A DNA stretch of 37,006 nucleotides, taken from assembly GCA_902812415.1 (NCBI GenBank), contig CADDZJ010000038.1, forward strand, positions 1 through 37,006. Reading direction: 5' to 3'. Every line of letters starts with the position of its first letter. Positions within the stretch are counted from its first letter, which is position 1. The notes beneath the pieces are model-generated. The model was given only the letters and a program-made list of their open reading frames with translations, was not told where the DNA came from and did no database searches. Shown piece after piece: positions 8,016 through 16,367 of the stretch. The stretch is from Acidobacteriota bacterium (lineage in GTDB: Bacteria > Acidobacteriota > Terriglobia > UBA7540). Both the position numbers and the translations under genes were made by a program.

Positions 8016-8029
8016 GCCGAAATATCGGC
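8016..8029. repeat. 14-mer palindrome-like hairpin, two copies in the window
   Basis: GCCGAAATATCGGC (5-bp arms, 4-base loop) occurs here and again exactly at 24795-24808, both times in gene-free DNA. It is probably a fragment of a dispersed palindromic repeat. The spacer 7912-8195 around it holds no other feature. Confidence 0.4.
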
Positions 8030-8195
8030 ACATGCCGACATTCTGGCGAATGAGCAGTGCCGGAGATGATATTCGCTTTCTTTAAAAATTACTCTAACTC
8101 ATTTTCTCCAAAGCACTTAATCGAAGCATCGGTTCCTTCCTCATTTTGGTCTCCTAAATGCCCTTCTAAAGGTTTTGAATTGGAGGAATTCGGCT

Positions 8196-8501
8196 GTGCT
8201 TAAGATCACTGTCGAAAGTGCAGAGGGAACCACGACGTTTAAGCTCGAAGGTAAGCTCACAGGCCCCTGGGTCTCGGAGCTTGAGCGAAGCTGGCGGGCG
8301 ACGGCCATCGATTGCGGCGGAAAATGTGTGAAGGTAGATTTGAGCGATGTGACCTATGTGGATGGAGAGGGGCAAAAGCTGTTAAGCCGCATGCACCAGG
8401 AAGGGGTGCGCTTACAAGCTTCCGGCATTCTGACCAAGAGCATCATTGAGCGGATCGAGGAGGATGCTTGTGCCGAGAACAAGCATTCGGACATCCCTTA
8501 A
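8196..8501 (+). CDS. small STAS-like domain protein
   Basis: This protein of about 101 residues has the alternating strand/helix pattern of a STAS (anti-sigma-factor antagonist) domain: TTTFKLEGKLTGPWVSELERSW, then CVKVDLSDVTYVDGEGQKLLSRM and GVRLQASG. At the position where SpoIIAA-type antagonists carry the regulated serine (VDSSG), this protein has Gly57 (VDGEG), so it cannot be switched by the usual kinase. The start is placed at GTG 8196, nine bases after GGAGG at 8182-8186; an in-frame TTG at 8175 lies upstream of that site. No anti-sigma kinase gene is nearby, so its partner is unknown. It precedes the efflux operon by about 190 bases. Confidence 0.72.
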   Translation: MLKITVESAEGTTTFKLEGKLTGPWVSELERSWRATAIDCGGKCVKVDLSDVTYVDGEGQKLLSRMHQEGVRLQASGILTKSIIERIEEDACAENKHSDIP

Positions 8502-8695
8502 GGATAAGGGCTCACGTAAGGCTGCGCGAGGCCGCGGTCACAACAAACCTGACGCCGTACCTGCTTCTGAAGGATTGCAGCGTACATCGAGTGCCCACGG
8601 CATCCGAAACCCGTGTTTCTCAGAAAGCCGTTTCATCATGATGGGGGATAACGAAGCATCCGATTTTTTGTAGAAAGTGGAAGGATCAAAGCGCA

Positions 8696-10192
8696 ATGAT
8701 GGCCAGAGTTCATAAAGTTGAAATGCTTCAAGATTTTATCCGAACAGTCCTCATTCTCGGTTTTATGAGTTTCAGCGGTTTGGCGGTGGCGCAAGCTCCG
8801 ATGGCTGCGCCCGGAACGTTGAGCTATGAGATGAGCGTCGCTTCCAGTTCCAGTCCGTCCAGTGGGGCTGGTTCAGCACAAAATCCATTTCTGGGCAGCG
8901 TCCCTGCAGGCAAGGCCACTTCGCAGGTCCTGCCGATTACGCTTAAGGACGCGCTGGAGCGCGGCTTGCGCTATAACCTGGGCATCCTGTTGAGCGAGCA
9001 GACGACTGAAGGCGCGCGAGGCCAGCGTTGGCAGGCTCTAAGCAAGCTGTTGCCGCATCTGACGACCAGCACAGGGGAGGCCCGCCAGGAAATTAACCTT
9101 GAGGCGTTGGGGTTTCCCGCCAACAAGTTTCCCGGCTTTCCGGTCATTGTGGGGCCGTTCAACACGTTTGATGCGCGCGCTTATTTGACCACGCCGATTC
9201 TTGATCTCCAGTCGTTGCGCAAGGAGCGAGCGGCCTCCGAAGATGTTCGCGCGGCGCGCTACAGTTACCAGGATGCCCGCAACATGGTGGTTTTAGTAGT
9301 GGGCAATGCCTATCTGCTCGCGAATGCAGGTGCGGCAAGGGTGCAATCGGCAGAGGCTGAAGTGAATACCGCCCAGGCGCTTTATCAGCAGGCCGTGGAC
9401 CGCTTCCATGCAGGGTTAAGCCCGCAAATCGATATGCTACGCGCCCAGGTGGAGCTGAAATCGCGGCAACAGAGGTTGATTGCGGCGACGAACGATTACG
9501 CCACAGAGAAACTGAATCTTGCCCGCGTCATCGGTCTGCCCACCGACCAGCCGTTTACGCTGGCTACGAAAACTCCGTATGAGCCGCTGGAGGGCCTCAA
9601 TCTGGAGAAGGCGCTCACGGACGCTTATAACAACCGTCCCGACTATAAAGCGGCTCTCGCCCAGGTGCGGGCTGCGGAGGCTCGTCGTCGGGCGGTAGCA
9701 GCCGAGCGATATCCCTCCATCAGCTTTAACGGCAATTTCGGAGACATCGGCCTCACCCCGAGCAATTCTCATGAAACCTTCACGGTCGCGGGAACCTTGA
9801 ATATCCCCATTTTTCAGGGAGGAAAGATTCATGGCGAACTCATTCAGGCTGACGCCCAGCTTAAGCAAACGCGGGAACAATTGGACAATTTAAGGGCACA
9901 AATCGATTATGACGTGCGCACGGCAATGATGAATCTCAGAACCGCTGCGGATCAGGTTAATGTTGCGCGCAGCAATGTGACGCTGGCGGACCAGACTCTG
10001 AGTCAGGCGCGCGACCGCTTTGCGGCAGGCGTGACCGACAATATTGAAGTAGTTGAGGCGCAGGAGGCGGTAGCGAACGCCGATGAGGCGTATATCTCCA
10101 GCCTCTATCAGCATAACCTGGCCAAGGTGGCCCTCGCCCGCGCAGTAGGGATTGCGGAGCAGGCGGTTTTGCAGTATTTGGGAGGAAAATAA
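8696..10192 (+). CDS. TolC-family outer-membrane efflux protein
   Basis: This 498-residue protein has a signal peptide (hydrophobic TVLILGFMSFSGLAVAQA, cleavage near residue 33). Two repeats of the outer-membrane efflux protein domain follow, with long helices containing ITLKDALERGLRYNLGI, FHAGLSPQIDMLRAQVELKSR and the duplicated match RFAAGVTDNIEVVEAQEAVANA. Such proteins form the trimeric channel-tunnel across outer membrane and periplasm. ATG at 8696 follows AAGGA at 8681-8685. The gene for its adaptor starts 4 bases after the stop, its ribosome-binding site lying inside the tail of this gene. It is therefore the first gene of a tripartite efflux operon. Confidence 0.93.
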   Translation: MMARVHKVEMLQDFIRTVLILGFMSFSGLAVAQAPMAAPGTLSYEMSVASSSSPSSGAGSAQNPFLGSVPAGKATSQVLPITLKDALERGLRYNLGILLSEQTTEGARGQRWQALSKLLPHLTTSTGEARQEINLEALGFPANKFPGFPVIVGPFNTFDARAYLTTPILDLQSLRKERAASEDVRAARYSYQDARNMVVLVVGNAYLLANAGAARVQSAEAEVNTAQALYQQAVDRFHAGLSPQIDMLRAQVELKSRQQRLIAATNDYATEKLNLARVIGLPTDQPFTLATKTPYEPLEGLNLEKALTDAYNNRPDYKAALAQVRAAEARRRAVAAERYPSISFNGNFGDIGLTPSNSHETFTVAGTLNIPIFQGGKIHGELIQADAQLKQTREQLDNLRAQIDYDVRTAMMNLRTAADQVNVARSNVTLADQTLSQARDRFAAGVTDNIEVVEAQEAVANADEAYISSLYQHNLAKVALARAVGIAEQAVLQYLGGK

Positions 10193-10195
10193 ATC

Positions 10196-11482
10196 ATGGC
10201 GCAGAAGACTGATTTGGAACAAGAAAGGATCTTGCAGGCTGGACTGGCATCTCCGAGTGACGCAAACGGCGGCGCTTCTGGAGAGAGAGCTTCGGGTCAC
10301 AAGGACCAGGGGACGCCTGCCACAAGGTCCCGGAAGACGTGGCCGATCATCTTGGTGGTGCTGATCCTGATTGTCGGCTCGATCATGGTCTGGCGACACT
10401 ATGCGGCGTGGGTTTCGACCGACGACGCCGAGATCGATGGCCATATTCATCCGATCAGCTCGCGCATCGCGGGGCACGTGATCAAGGTCACCGTCGATAA
10501 CACCCAGTACGTTGAAAAGGGAACGGTGCTGGTGCAGCTTGATCCGACCCTCTATCAGGTTGCGGTGGATCGAGCCAAGGCCCAGTTGGCTGACGCTCAA
10601 GCCACGGCGCAGGCGGCCCAGGTGGGCGTTCCCATCACCTCCATCAACACCATGAGTCAGGTGCATTCAGCGCAGGCGGATGTGGACAGCGCGCAAGCCG
10701 GAATTACGGCTGCTGAAAGGCAGTTTCAAGCCGCGGAGGCCAAGCTCGAAGAAGCGGAAGCCAACAACGTGAAAGCCCAATCGGACTTGAAGCGCTACGC
10801 GCAGCTTGTAGGCAAGAACGAGATTTCGCGCCAGCAATATGATGACGCGGTAGCAGCCGCCAAGACCAGCGCCGCCATGGTGTCGGCCGCTCAGGCTTCT
10901 GCGGCGGCAGCCGAGCAACAGGTCACGCAGGCCCGCAGCCGCCTGGCGCGGGCGAATGCGGAACTTCATTATGCGCAAACGCGACCGCAGCAATTGCGCG
11001 TGATCCGGGCGCGGGCGGAAGCGGCGGCATCCTCTGTGCAGGCGGCGGAGGCGGCGTTACACCAGGCTGAACTCAATCTTCAGTTCACCACCATAGTCGC
11101 GCCGATCAGCGGCATTGTCGGCAACCGCACTGTCGTGGCGGGGCAGAACATTCAGCCGGGGCAGGCGCTCATGGCCATCGTTCCCACCGAAGATATCTGG
11201 GTCACGGCCAACTTCAAGGAGACGCAATTGCAGCACATGCGCTTGGGACAGCCGGTGAAAATCCACGTGGACGCTTATGGACGCGATTACAACGGACATG
11301 TGGTGGGCATCGCCGGCGCTACAGGAGTCCAATTCAGCCTGTTGCCGCCGGAGAACGCAACTGGAAACTATGTGAAGGTTGTGCAACGCGTGCCGGTGCG
11401 CATCGCCATCGACCCGGGCCAGGACCCGCAGCATCTGCTACGGGTGGGAATGTCGGTCGAGCCGAACGTCAAGGTGAACTGA
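10196..11482 (+). CDS. emrA: EmrA/HlyD-family membrane-fusion (adaptor) protein
   Basis: This 428-residue protein has a cytoplasmic N-tail, one membrane segment at about 49-66 (WPIILVVLILIVGSIMVW) and STDDAEIDGHIHPISSRIAGHV starting the biotinyl-lipoyl-like domain. An unusually long Ala/Gln-rich alpha-helical hairpin spans about 125-290. The second lipoyl half follows (IVAPISGIVGNRTVVAGQNIQPGQAL), then the beta-barrel domain (VTANFKETQLQHMRLGQPVKI). It links the inner-membrane transporter to the TolC channel. ATG follows GGGAGGAAAA in the end of the TolC-like gene. The EmrA subtype is inferred from the MFS-type partner at 12436. Confidence 0.94.
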   Translation: MAQKTDLEQERILQAGLASPSDANGGASGERASGHKDQGTPATRSRKTWPIILVVLILIVGSIMVWRHYAAWVSTDDAEIDGHIHPISSRIAGHVIKVTVDNTQYVEKGTVLVQLDPTLYQVAVDRAKAQLADAQATAQAAQVGVPITSINTMSQVHSAQADVDSAQAGITAAERQFQAAEAKLEEAEANNVKAQSDLKRYAQLVGKNEISRQQYDDAVAAAKTSAAMVSAAQASAAAAEQQVTQARSRLARANAELHYAQTRPQQLRVIRARAEAAASSVQAAEAALHQAELNLQFTTIVAPISGIVGNRTVVAGQNIQPGQALMAIVPTEDIWVTANFKETQLQHMRLGQPVKIHVDAYGRDYNGHVVGIAGATGVQFSLLPPENATGNYVKVVQRVPVRIAIDPGQDPQHLLRVGMSVEPNVKVN

Positions 11483-11606
11483 CCGATGTTAAGTTTTGTT
11501 CAAAACTGTCGGGGCATAGGCATCGGGGCGGACGGCGCCCACCCGCAAACGACGGGGCGCGCACCACGCAATGCTCCAACGATCATCGATTGAGAGGAAT
11601 GAATTC

Positions 11607-12248
11607 TTGATTCGCATTATTGCCATCGAGCGGGAATACGGCAGCGGGGGCGCAGCCATCGCGCAGGAACTGGCGGCGCGCCTGGGCTGGAAACTCTGGG
11701 ACCAGGCGCTCACCCAGGAGATTGCCCGGATGGCGCAAGTGGATCAGGCGGAGGTCACACGCCGCGAGGAACGCGTTGACGCTTTGTTCTACCGCCTGGC
11801 CAAGGTTTTCGCGCGCGGCAGTTTTGAACGGAGCCTTCCCGTGAGCGGTCTGGAAGGATTGGATGCGGATCGCATGGTGGAACTGATGCAGCGTGTGATG
11901 GAGCGGGCCGCCTCCGCGGGAAGTTGCGTCATCGTGGGAAGGGGGGCGCCCTATTTTCTACGCGACCGCCCGGATGTGTTCAGCGTTTTTATTTTTGCGC
12001 CTCTCGAAGAAAAACTCCGGCGCGTTAAGGCTCTCGGCAAGAGTGAGAGCGAGGCCATTGAACTGATTTCAGATATTGACCGGGATCGCGCCACTTTCGT
12101 GAAGAAATACTACGGCAAGGAATGGCCCACGCGGCACCTCTATCATCTGATGATCAATTCCAAGGTGGGAGATGACGTGGTGGTGAGAATGATCATGCAC
12201 GAAGTCGCGTTGCTGGATGAGATAAAGCGGCAATCGGGCGCGTCCTGA
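11607..12248 (+). CDS. cytidylate-kinase-like protein inside the efflux operon
   Basis: This protein of 213 residues from the start chosen opens MIRIIAIEREYGSGGAAIAQELAARLG, the P-loop of the cytidylate-kinase-like family (AAA_26). It continues with CVIVGRGAPYFLRDRPDVFSVFIFAPLEEKLRRV and DRDRATFVKKYYGKEW, matching the lid and C-terminal blocks of that family. The family is related to CMP kinase, but most members have no proven nucleotide substrate; true CMP kinase (Cmk) is a different branch. The start is TTG 11607 because GAGAGGA at 11592-11598 lies 8 bases before it and the family motif begins immediately; an ATG 36 bases upstream lacks a binding site. It sits between adaptor and transporter genes, 124 bases from the first and 187 from the second. 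Confidence 0.85.
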   Translation: MIRIIAIEREYGSGGAAIAQELAARLGWKLWDQALTQEIARMAQVDQAEVTRREERVDALFYRLAKVFARGSFERSLPVSGLEGLDADRMVELMQRVMERAASAGSCVIVGRGAPYFLRDRPDVFSVFIFAPLEEKLRRVKALGKSESEAIELISDIDRDRATFVKKYYGKEWPTRHLYHLMINSKVGDDVVVRMIMHEVALLDEIKRQSGAS

Positions 12249-12300
12249 CAGATTGCCAAAACGTTTCGGTGAGCGCTGTGTCATTCCGAATTCGTCACTT

Positions 12301-12325
12301 GTCATCCTGAGCGCAACGAGGAATC
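12301..12325. repeat. dispersed intergenic repeat, GTCATCCTGAGCG type
   Basis: GTCATCCTGAGCGCAACGAG followed by GAATC is one copy of a motif that recurs with variation at 14099-14125, about 24690-24725, about 20845-20875 and about 34006-34100. All copies lie in gene-free DNA. Related repeats are very common in acidobacterial and deltaproteobacterial spacers. Confidence 0.5.
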
Positions 12326-12435
12326 ACTGTATTTTGGCTCAGGGAGATCCACGCGGAATCTCACCAGCGCTCGCGAAAGCGCCGGCGCAACTTGCATGGT
12401 CACGATCAGGGTAGTTCTCAACCAGTGAGGATCGC

Positions 12436-14025
12436 TTGAACGGACAGACAGCAACAGCTAGAGCGGCTTGGAAACCCGACATCAATCCCTGGATCATCGC
12501 CTGCACGGTGATGCTCGCGACCTTCATGGAAGTGCTGGACACCAGCATTGCCAACGTCGCCCTGCCTCATATTGCCGGCAGTCTTTCGGCGAGCGTGGAT
12601 GAGAGCACCTGGGTGCTTACCTCCTATCTGGTCTCGAACGCCATCGTGCTGCCCCTGACAGGATGGTTTTCCACGCTTTTTGGCCGCAAACGCTTTTATA
12701 TGGCCTGCGTGGCCATCTTCACGGTCAGTTCGTTTCTCTGCGGCCTTGCTCCGAATCTGGGAGCGCTCGTGATCCTGCGCGTGATTCAGGGCGCAGGCGG
12801 CGGCGGCTTGCAGCCGGTTTCGCAGGCGATTCTGGTGGAAAGCTTCGAGCAGGAACAGCAGGGCATGGCGATGGCCGTCTATGGCATGGGCGTGGTCGTG
12901 GCTCCCATCATCGGTCCGACGCTCGGCGGATGGATCACGGATAACTATTCCTGGCGCTGGATCTTCTTCATCAACATTCCCGTCGGCATTCTGGCGCTGC
13001 TGATGACTTCGACGCTGATCAAAGATCCGCCTTACCTCGTTCGCAAAGGATTGAAGGACGGGCTCAAGATCGATTTCGTTGGCCTGGGCCTGCTCAGCGT
13101 GGGCCTGGGTTTCCTCCAGGTGATGCTTGACAAGGGCCAGCGCGACGACTGGTTTAGCTCTCATTTCATTGTGGCGTGCGCGATCCTGGCGATCATCGGC
13201 CTGGTCGGAGTTGGGATCTGGGAGCTGAGGCAGAAGGAGCCCATCATTGATCTGCGTCTGTTGAAGGACAAGAATTTTTCAGTCTCCACATTCACCATGT
13301 TTGCGCTGGGAGTGGTGCTCTACGGAACCACTGTGCTGCTGCCAATCCTCGTGCAGACGCTCATGGGTTACACGGCGGAATGGAGCGGCCTGGTGCTTTC
13401 GCCGGGCGCTGTGCTGACCATGTTCACCATGCCTTTAGTGGGCTGGCTGCTCGGCCGCTTTGAGGCAAGATGGCTGGTGGTTTGGGGTCTGATCGTGCTC
13501 TCGGTCGGCATGTTTGAGCTGGCGCACATTAATCTGACCGTCAGTTTCTGGACGCTAGTGCTCATCTGGTGCATCTCGCGCTTCGGGCTGGGATTTCTCT
13601 TTGTCCCGATCAATGTGATGGCCTTCGCCTTCGTCCCGCGGGAAAAGACCAACAATGCGACGGGAATCATCAACGTGGCGCGCAATATCGGAGGCAGCGT
13701 GGGAATCTCCCTGGTGACGACGCTTCAGGCCCGCCGCGCCCAGGTGCATCAGAATATTCTGGTGGCCCATCTGACGCCCTACAATCACACCTATCAGTCC
13801 ATGTTGGATGGAGCCGCGCGGATGCTCGAATCAGCAGGTTCCAACGCGACGCAGGCCCTCGAGCAGGCTCACGCCTTGCTCTACAGCCAACTGGTGCGTC
13901 AGGCCTCAATACTCTCCTTTGTCGACGTCTTCTGGCTGTTGGCGATGACCTGCCTGGGGATGATTCCGTTGATGTTTCTGATGAAGAAGATGCGGCCACA
14001 GAAGGGCCGCGTCCCGGTGCACTAA
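12436..14025 (+). CDS. emrB: EmrB/QacA-type MFS multidrug transporter (DHA2, 14 TM)
   Basis: This 529-residue, highly hydrophobic protein has the DHA2 pattern. The first TM carries MLATFMEVLDTSIANVALPHIAGSLSASVDESTWVLTSYLV (motif D1). The loop after TM2 reads GWFSTLFGRKRFYM (motif A). Motif C is GMGVVVAPIIGPTLGGWI, and about 14 membrane segments follow. It exports hydrophobic drugs or metabolites by proton antiport, passing substrate through the EmrA-like adaptor and TolC-like channel encoded just upstream. The start is TTG at 12436 with GTGAGGATC before it. The 187-base upstream gap holds a dispersed repeat, so it may be an operon gene or have a separate promoter. No dedicated TetR or MarR regulator gene is present. 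Confidence 0.95.
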   Translation: MNGQTATARAAWKPDINPWIIACTVMLATFMEVLDTSIANVALPHIAGSLSASVDESTWVLTSYLVSNAIVLPLTGWFSTLFGRKRFYMACVAIFTVSSFLCGLAPNLGALVILRVIQGAGGGGLQPVSQAILVESFEQEQQGMAMAVYGMGVVVAPIIGPTLGGWITDNYSWRWIFFINIPVGILALLMTSTLIKDPPYLVRKGLKDGLKIDFVGLGLLSVGLGFLQVMLDKGQRDDWFSSHFIVACAILAIIGLVGVGIWELRQKEPIIDLRLLKDKNFSVSTFTMFALGVVLYGTTVLLPILVQTLMGYTAEWSGLVLSPGAVLTMFTMPLVGWLLGRFEARWLVVWGLIVLSVGMFELAHINLTVSFWTLVLIWCISRFGLGFLFVPINVMAFAFVPREKTNNATGIINVARNIGGSVGISLVTTLQARRAQVHQNILVAHLTPYNHTYQSMLDGAARMLESAGSNATQALEQAHALLYSQLVRQASILSFVDVFWLLAMTCLGMIPLMFLMKKMRPQKGRVPVH

Positions 14026-14098
14026 AAATCCTGGCGTGACGCAAGCGAAATACGTGAAATATCTTGGGGCTTGAATGCCACACTGAGCCCCTTCGCCT

Positions 14099-14125
14099 GT
14101 CATTCTGAGCGGCAGCGAAGAATCC
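14099..14125. repeat. dispersed intergenic repeat, GTCATTCTGAGCG type
   Basis: GTCATTCTGAGCGGCAGCGA followed by AGAATCC is a second copy of the motif at 12301. It lies in the spacer between emrB and the DoxX gene. Confidence 0.5.
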
Positions 14126-14199
14126 CTGCAGTTCATTGAGAAAAATGCAGAGACCCTTCGCTACACTCAGGTGACCGGCCATCGACAAGGAGGAAAGCC

Positions 14200-14583
14200 A
14201 TGAATATCGCGTTTCTCATCGGTCGAATTATCGTGGGCGGATATTTTATTTCCGCAGGGGTCAATCACTTCAGGAATTTGAATTACATGAGCGAATACGC
14301 CAAGAGCAAGGGTACGCCGGCTCCTAAAATCGCTGTGGCCGGGACCGGAATCCTGCTCCTCCTGGGTGGGCTGAGCATGCTTCTGGGCGTTCTCCCCCTC
14401 ATCGGCGTCATCCTGCTCATCATCTTCCTGCTCGGCGTATCCTTCCAGATGCACGCTTTCTGGAAGGTTTCAGACCCGCAGGCGCGCGCCATGGAAATGA
14501 TCAACTTTATGAAGAACATGGCGCTGATTGGCGCGCTCCTTATGTTTCTGGCAATTCCCACCCCCTGGCCGCTCGGTTGGTAG
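14200..14583 (+). CDS. DoxX-family membrane protein
   Basis: This 127-residue protein has four predicted membrane helices and the DoxX signature at its start: IGRIIVGGYFISAGVNHFRNLNYMSEYAKSKGTPAPKI. The middle helices are LLLLGGLSMLLGVLPLIGVILLIIFLLGV, then FQMHAFWKVSDPQARAMEMINFMKNMALIGALLMFL. DoxX-type proteins are inner-membrane proteins related to the thiosulfate:quinone oxidoreductase small subunit, but most, including short ones like this, have no proven reaction. AAGGAGG precedes ATG 14200 at good spacing. It stands alone between two repeat-rich spacers. Confidence 0.88.
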   Translation: MNIAFLIGRIIVGGYFISAGVNHFRNLNYMSEYAKSKGTPAPKIAVAGTGILLLLGGLSMLLGVLPLIGVILLIIFLLGVSFQMHAFWKVSDPQARAMEMINFMKNMALIGALLMFLAIPTPWPLGW

Positions 14584-14657
14584 ACGGGATATCAAACGCC
14601 TGCTGATTCATGATCCCTGAGGTGGTGTCACCGGCTGCGCATCGGCTTTAACAGCCT

Positions 14658-14733
14658 GGATTCCCGCCTGCGCGAGAATGACGACATTTTTAGTCTGGGA
14701 GCGAAATAGTCATTCCCGCGCAGGTGGGAATCC
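14658..14733. repeat. REP-like inverted repeat (GGATTCCCGC...GCGGGAATCC type)
   Basis: Two 25-base arms (14658-14682 and 14709-14733) are inverted copies differing at 2 positions, around a 26-base loop. A single related unit lies at 34253-34275. This is the widespread GTCATTCCCGCG...GGGAATCC palindromic repeat class. It occupies the 305-base spacer 14584-14888, which otherwise holds nothing recognisable. Confidence 0.75.
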
Positions 14734-14888
14734 ACCGGCGATGCGTCAACTCACTTCTTTCCCGCACACGCTCCCTTCCTTTCAAAAATCAATGGCATTT
14801 ACTGACCCGAATCGTGCATAATGCGGTCATTCAGCCCTGCCGTAGTCACAGGGCAGTTTTTTCCCAAACATACAGGATGAGGCTGATT

Positions 14889-16238
14889 ATGCGCATCCGG
14901 CAATTTCATGACCCGAGGCTTTCGATCTGGCAGTCTGCGGTGGATGAGGTGCTGGCGAAAAAATTGGTGGCGGCACAACAGAAGACTCCTGCCGCCGCCC
15001 CGGCCGCCGTCACGACGGCCGCACGGCCAGATACTTCCCATCCGGCGGTGCAGGAAGCCGCCTCCTATTGCGCGGCCATCGATGATGACAAGTCTCTTTC
15101 GGAACTTACATCGGGGCCACCGACGGCAGCCGGGGTGGCGCACACATTGAGCTATTGTTCAGTTGCAGCCATGAAATTGGCTGAGGCCATTCTGACGCAC
15201 AATCAGCAGGACTGTCAGCGCTATCGGGATGAACTCGGCAAATTCACGGACTGTGATCCGCTCTACGCCGAGGCAGCCGAAAAATATGCGGAATATTTTA
15301 TCGCTCAGTGCAAGAAAATCCCTTATCGAGTCCATCAGAATCTGGAAGATTTTGTCATCGACGGCAAGCTGCCGCCCAAGGCGCGCGTGGCCATTCTAGG
15401 CGACTGGGGCACTGGCCAGGCTATCGCCAGGAAAGTGCTGCAACAGATCGCGGGGAAGGCGCCGGATGTGGTGATTCACCTGGGGGATATCTACTACTCC
15501 GGAACCGATTTTGAAGTGCAGACTTACTTCTATGGACCCTGGACGCAGATTTTAGATCTGACGCATCGTGGCATTCCCACGTTCACGCTGGCCGGTAACC
15601 ACGATATGTACTCCGGAGGCGTAGCCTATTACAACCTCATTGACCGGCTGGGGCAGCCTGCCAGCTATTTCTGCCTGCGGAACGATGATTGGCAGTTCCT
15701 GGCCATGGACACGGGCCTGCACGACTCCAACCCCACAGCGGCAGGAACGACGGCAACGTATCTCGAAGATACAGAGCTTGCGTGGCATCAGGATAAAATC
15801 AATAAGGCTGGCAATCGCCGGACCATTTTGCTTTCCCACCATCAGCCCTTTACCGCCAACGAAGCGATTGACGGTCGCGAGATCAACCTGCGACTCTATC
15901 CCCAGGTTTCCGGCTTTTTCCCTCACGCCGCGCTCTGGCTTTGGGGACATGAACATAATTTTGTGATTTACGAGCCGTATATGGGCCTTGAACGCGGGCG
16001 GTGCATAGGCCATGCGGCATTTCCGGTGGGCATTGACGAGATCGCCTCACAACCGAAATTTCCGAACGTTCCGGTCAAAAGAACGGATGAAAACGGCAAG
16101 AGCCTGACGCTGGGTGTGAACGGCGGGCTTTACAACCATGGTTACGTCGTGATGGACTTGGACGGTCCTTCGGCAAAAGTTTATTATTTCCAGGACAGTG
16201 ACGAGAACACGCCGCTTTTTCAGGAGACAATTCCGTAA
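14889..16238 (+). CDS. purple-acid-phosphatase-like metallophosphoesterase
   Basis: This protein of about 449 residues has a helical N-terminal third without recognised domain (through about residue 150), then a calcineurin-like metallophosphoesterase domain. The metal ligands appear in order: GDWGTG (Asp172), HLGDIYYSGT, LAGNHDMYSGG, LSHHQPF and LWGHEHN. GDWG at motif 1 is the form found in purple acid / ACP5-like phosphatases rather than the DxH form. There is no signal peptide, so it is probably cytoplasmic. The start is ATG 14889, six bases after GATGAGG; ATG 14877 is also possible. An open frame extends to 14724 but runs through the REP-like repeat and is not believed. It precedes the giant GMC gene by 129 bases on the same strand. 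Confidence 0.87.
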   Translation: MRIRQFHDPRLSIWQSAVDEVLAKKLVAAQQKTPAAAPAAVTTAARPDTSHPAVQEAASYCAAIDDDKSLSELTSGPPTAAGVAHTLSYCSVAAMKLAEAILTHNQQDCQRYRDELGKFTDCDPLYAEAAEKYAEYFIAQCKKIPYRVHQNLEDFVIDGKLPPKARVAILGDWGTGQAIARKVLQQIAGKAPDVVIHLGDIYYSGTDFEVQTYFYGPWTQILDLTHRGIPTFTLAGNHDMYSGGVAYYNLIDRLGQPASYFCLRNDDWQFLAMDTGLHDSNPTAAGTTATYLEDTELAWHQDKINKAGNRRTILLSHHQPFTANEAIDGREINLRLYPQVSGFFPHAALWLWGHEHNFVIYEPYMGLERGRCIGHAAFPVGIDEIASQPKFPNVPVKRTDENGKSLTLGVNGGLYNHGYVVMDLDGPSAKVYYFQDSDENTPLFQETIP

Positions 16239-16367
16239 GCCGAACTGATAGCAGTCAGGGAACCCGGCGCCTTTGAAGGGGGTCGTCTGCGGGCCTTTTT
16301 GTCCTTATAACAGCCATCCTACGCACGCTTTGTAGGTGGTTATAGGCTTTGCATCAAGGAGGCATCC

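Noticed and set aside
14724-14888. Longer N-terminus for the metallophosphoesterase
   Set aside because: The first 55 codons run through the REP-like inverted repeat and have no protein-like pattern. GATGAGG marks ATG 14889.
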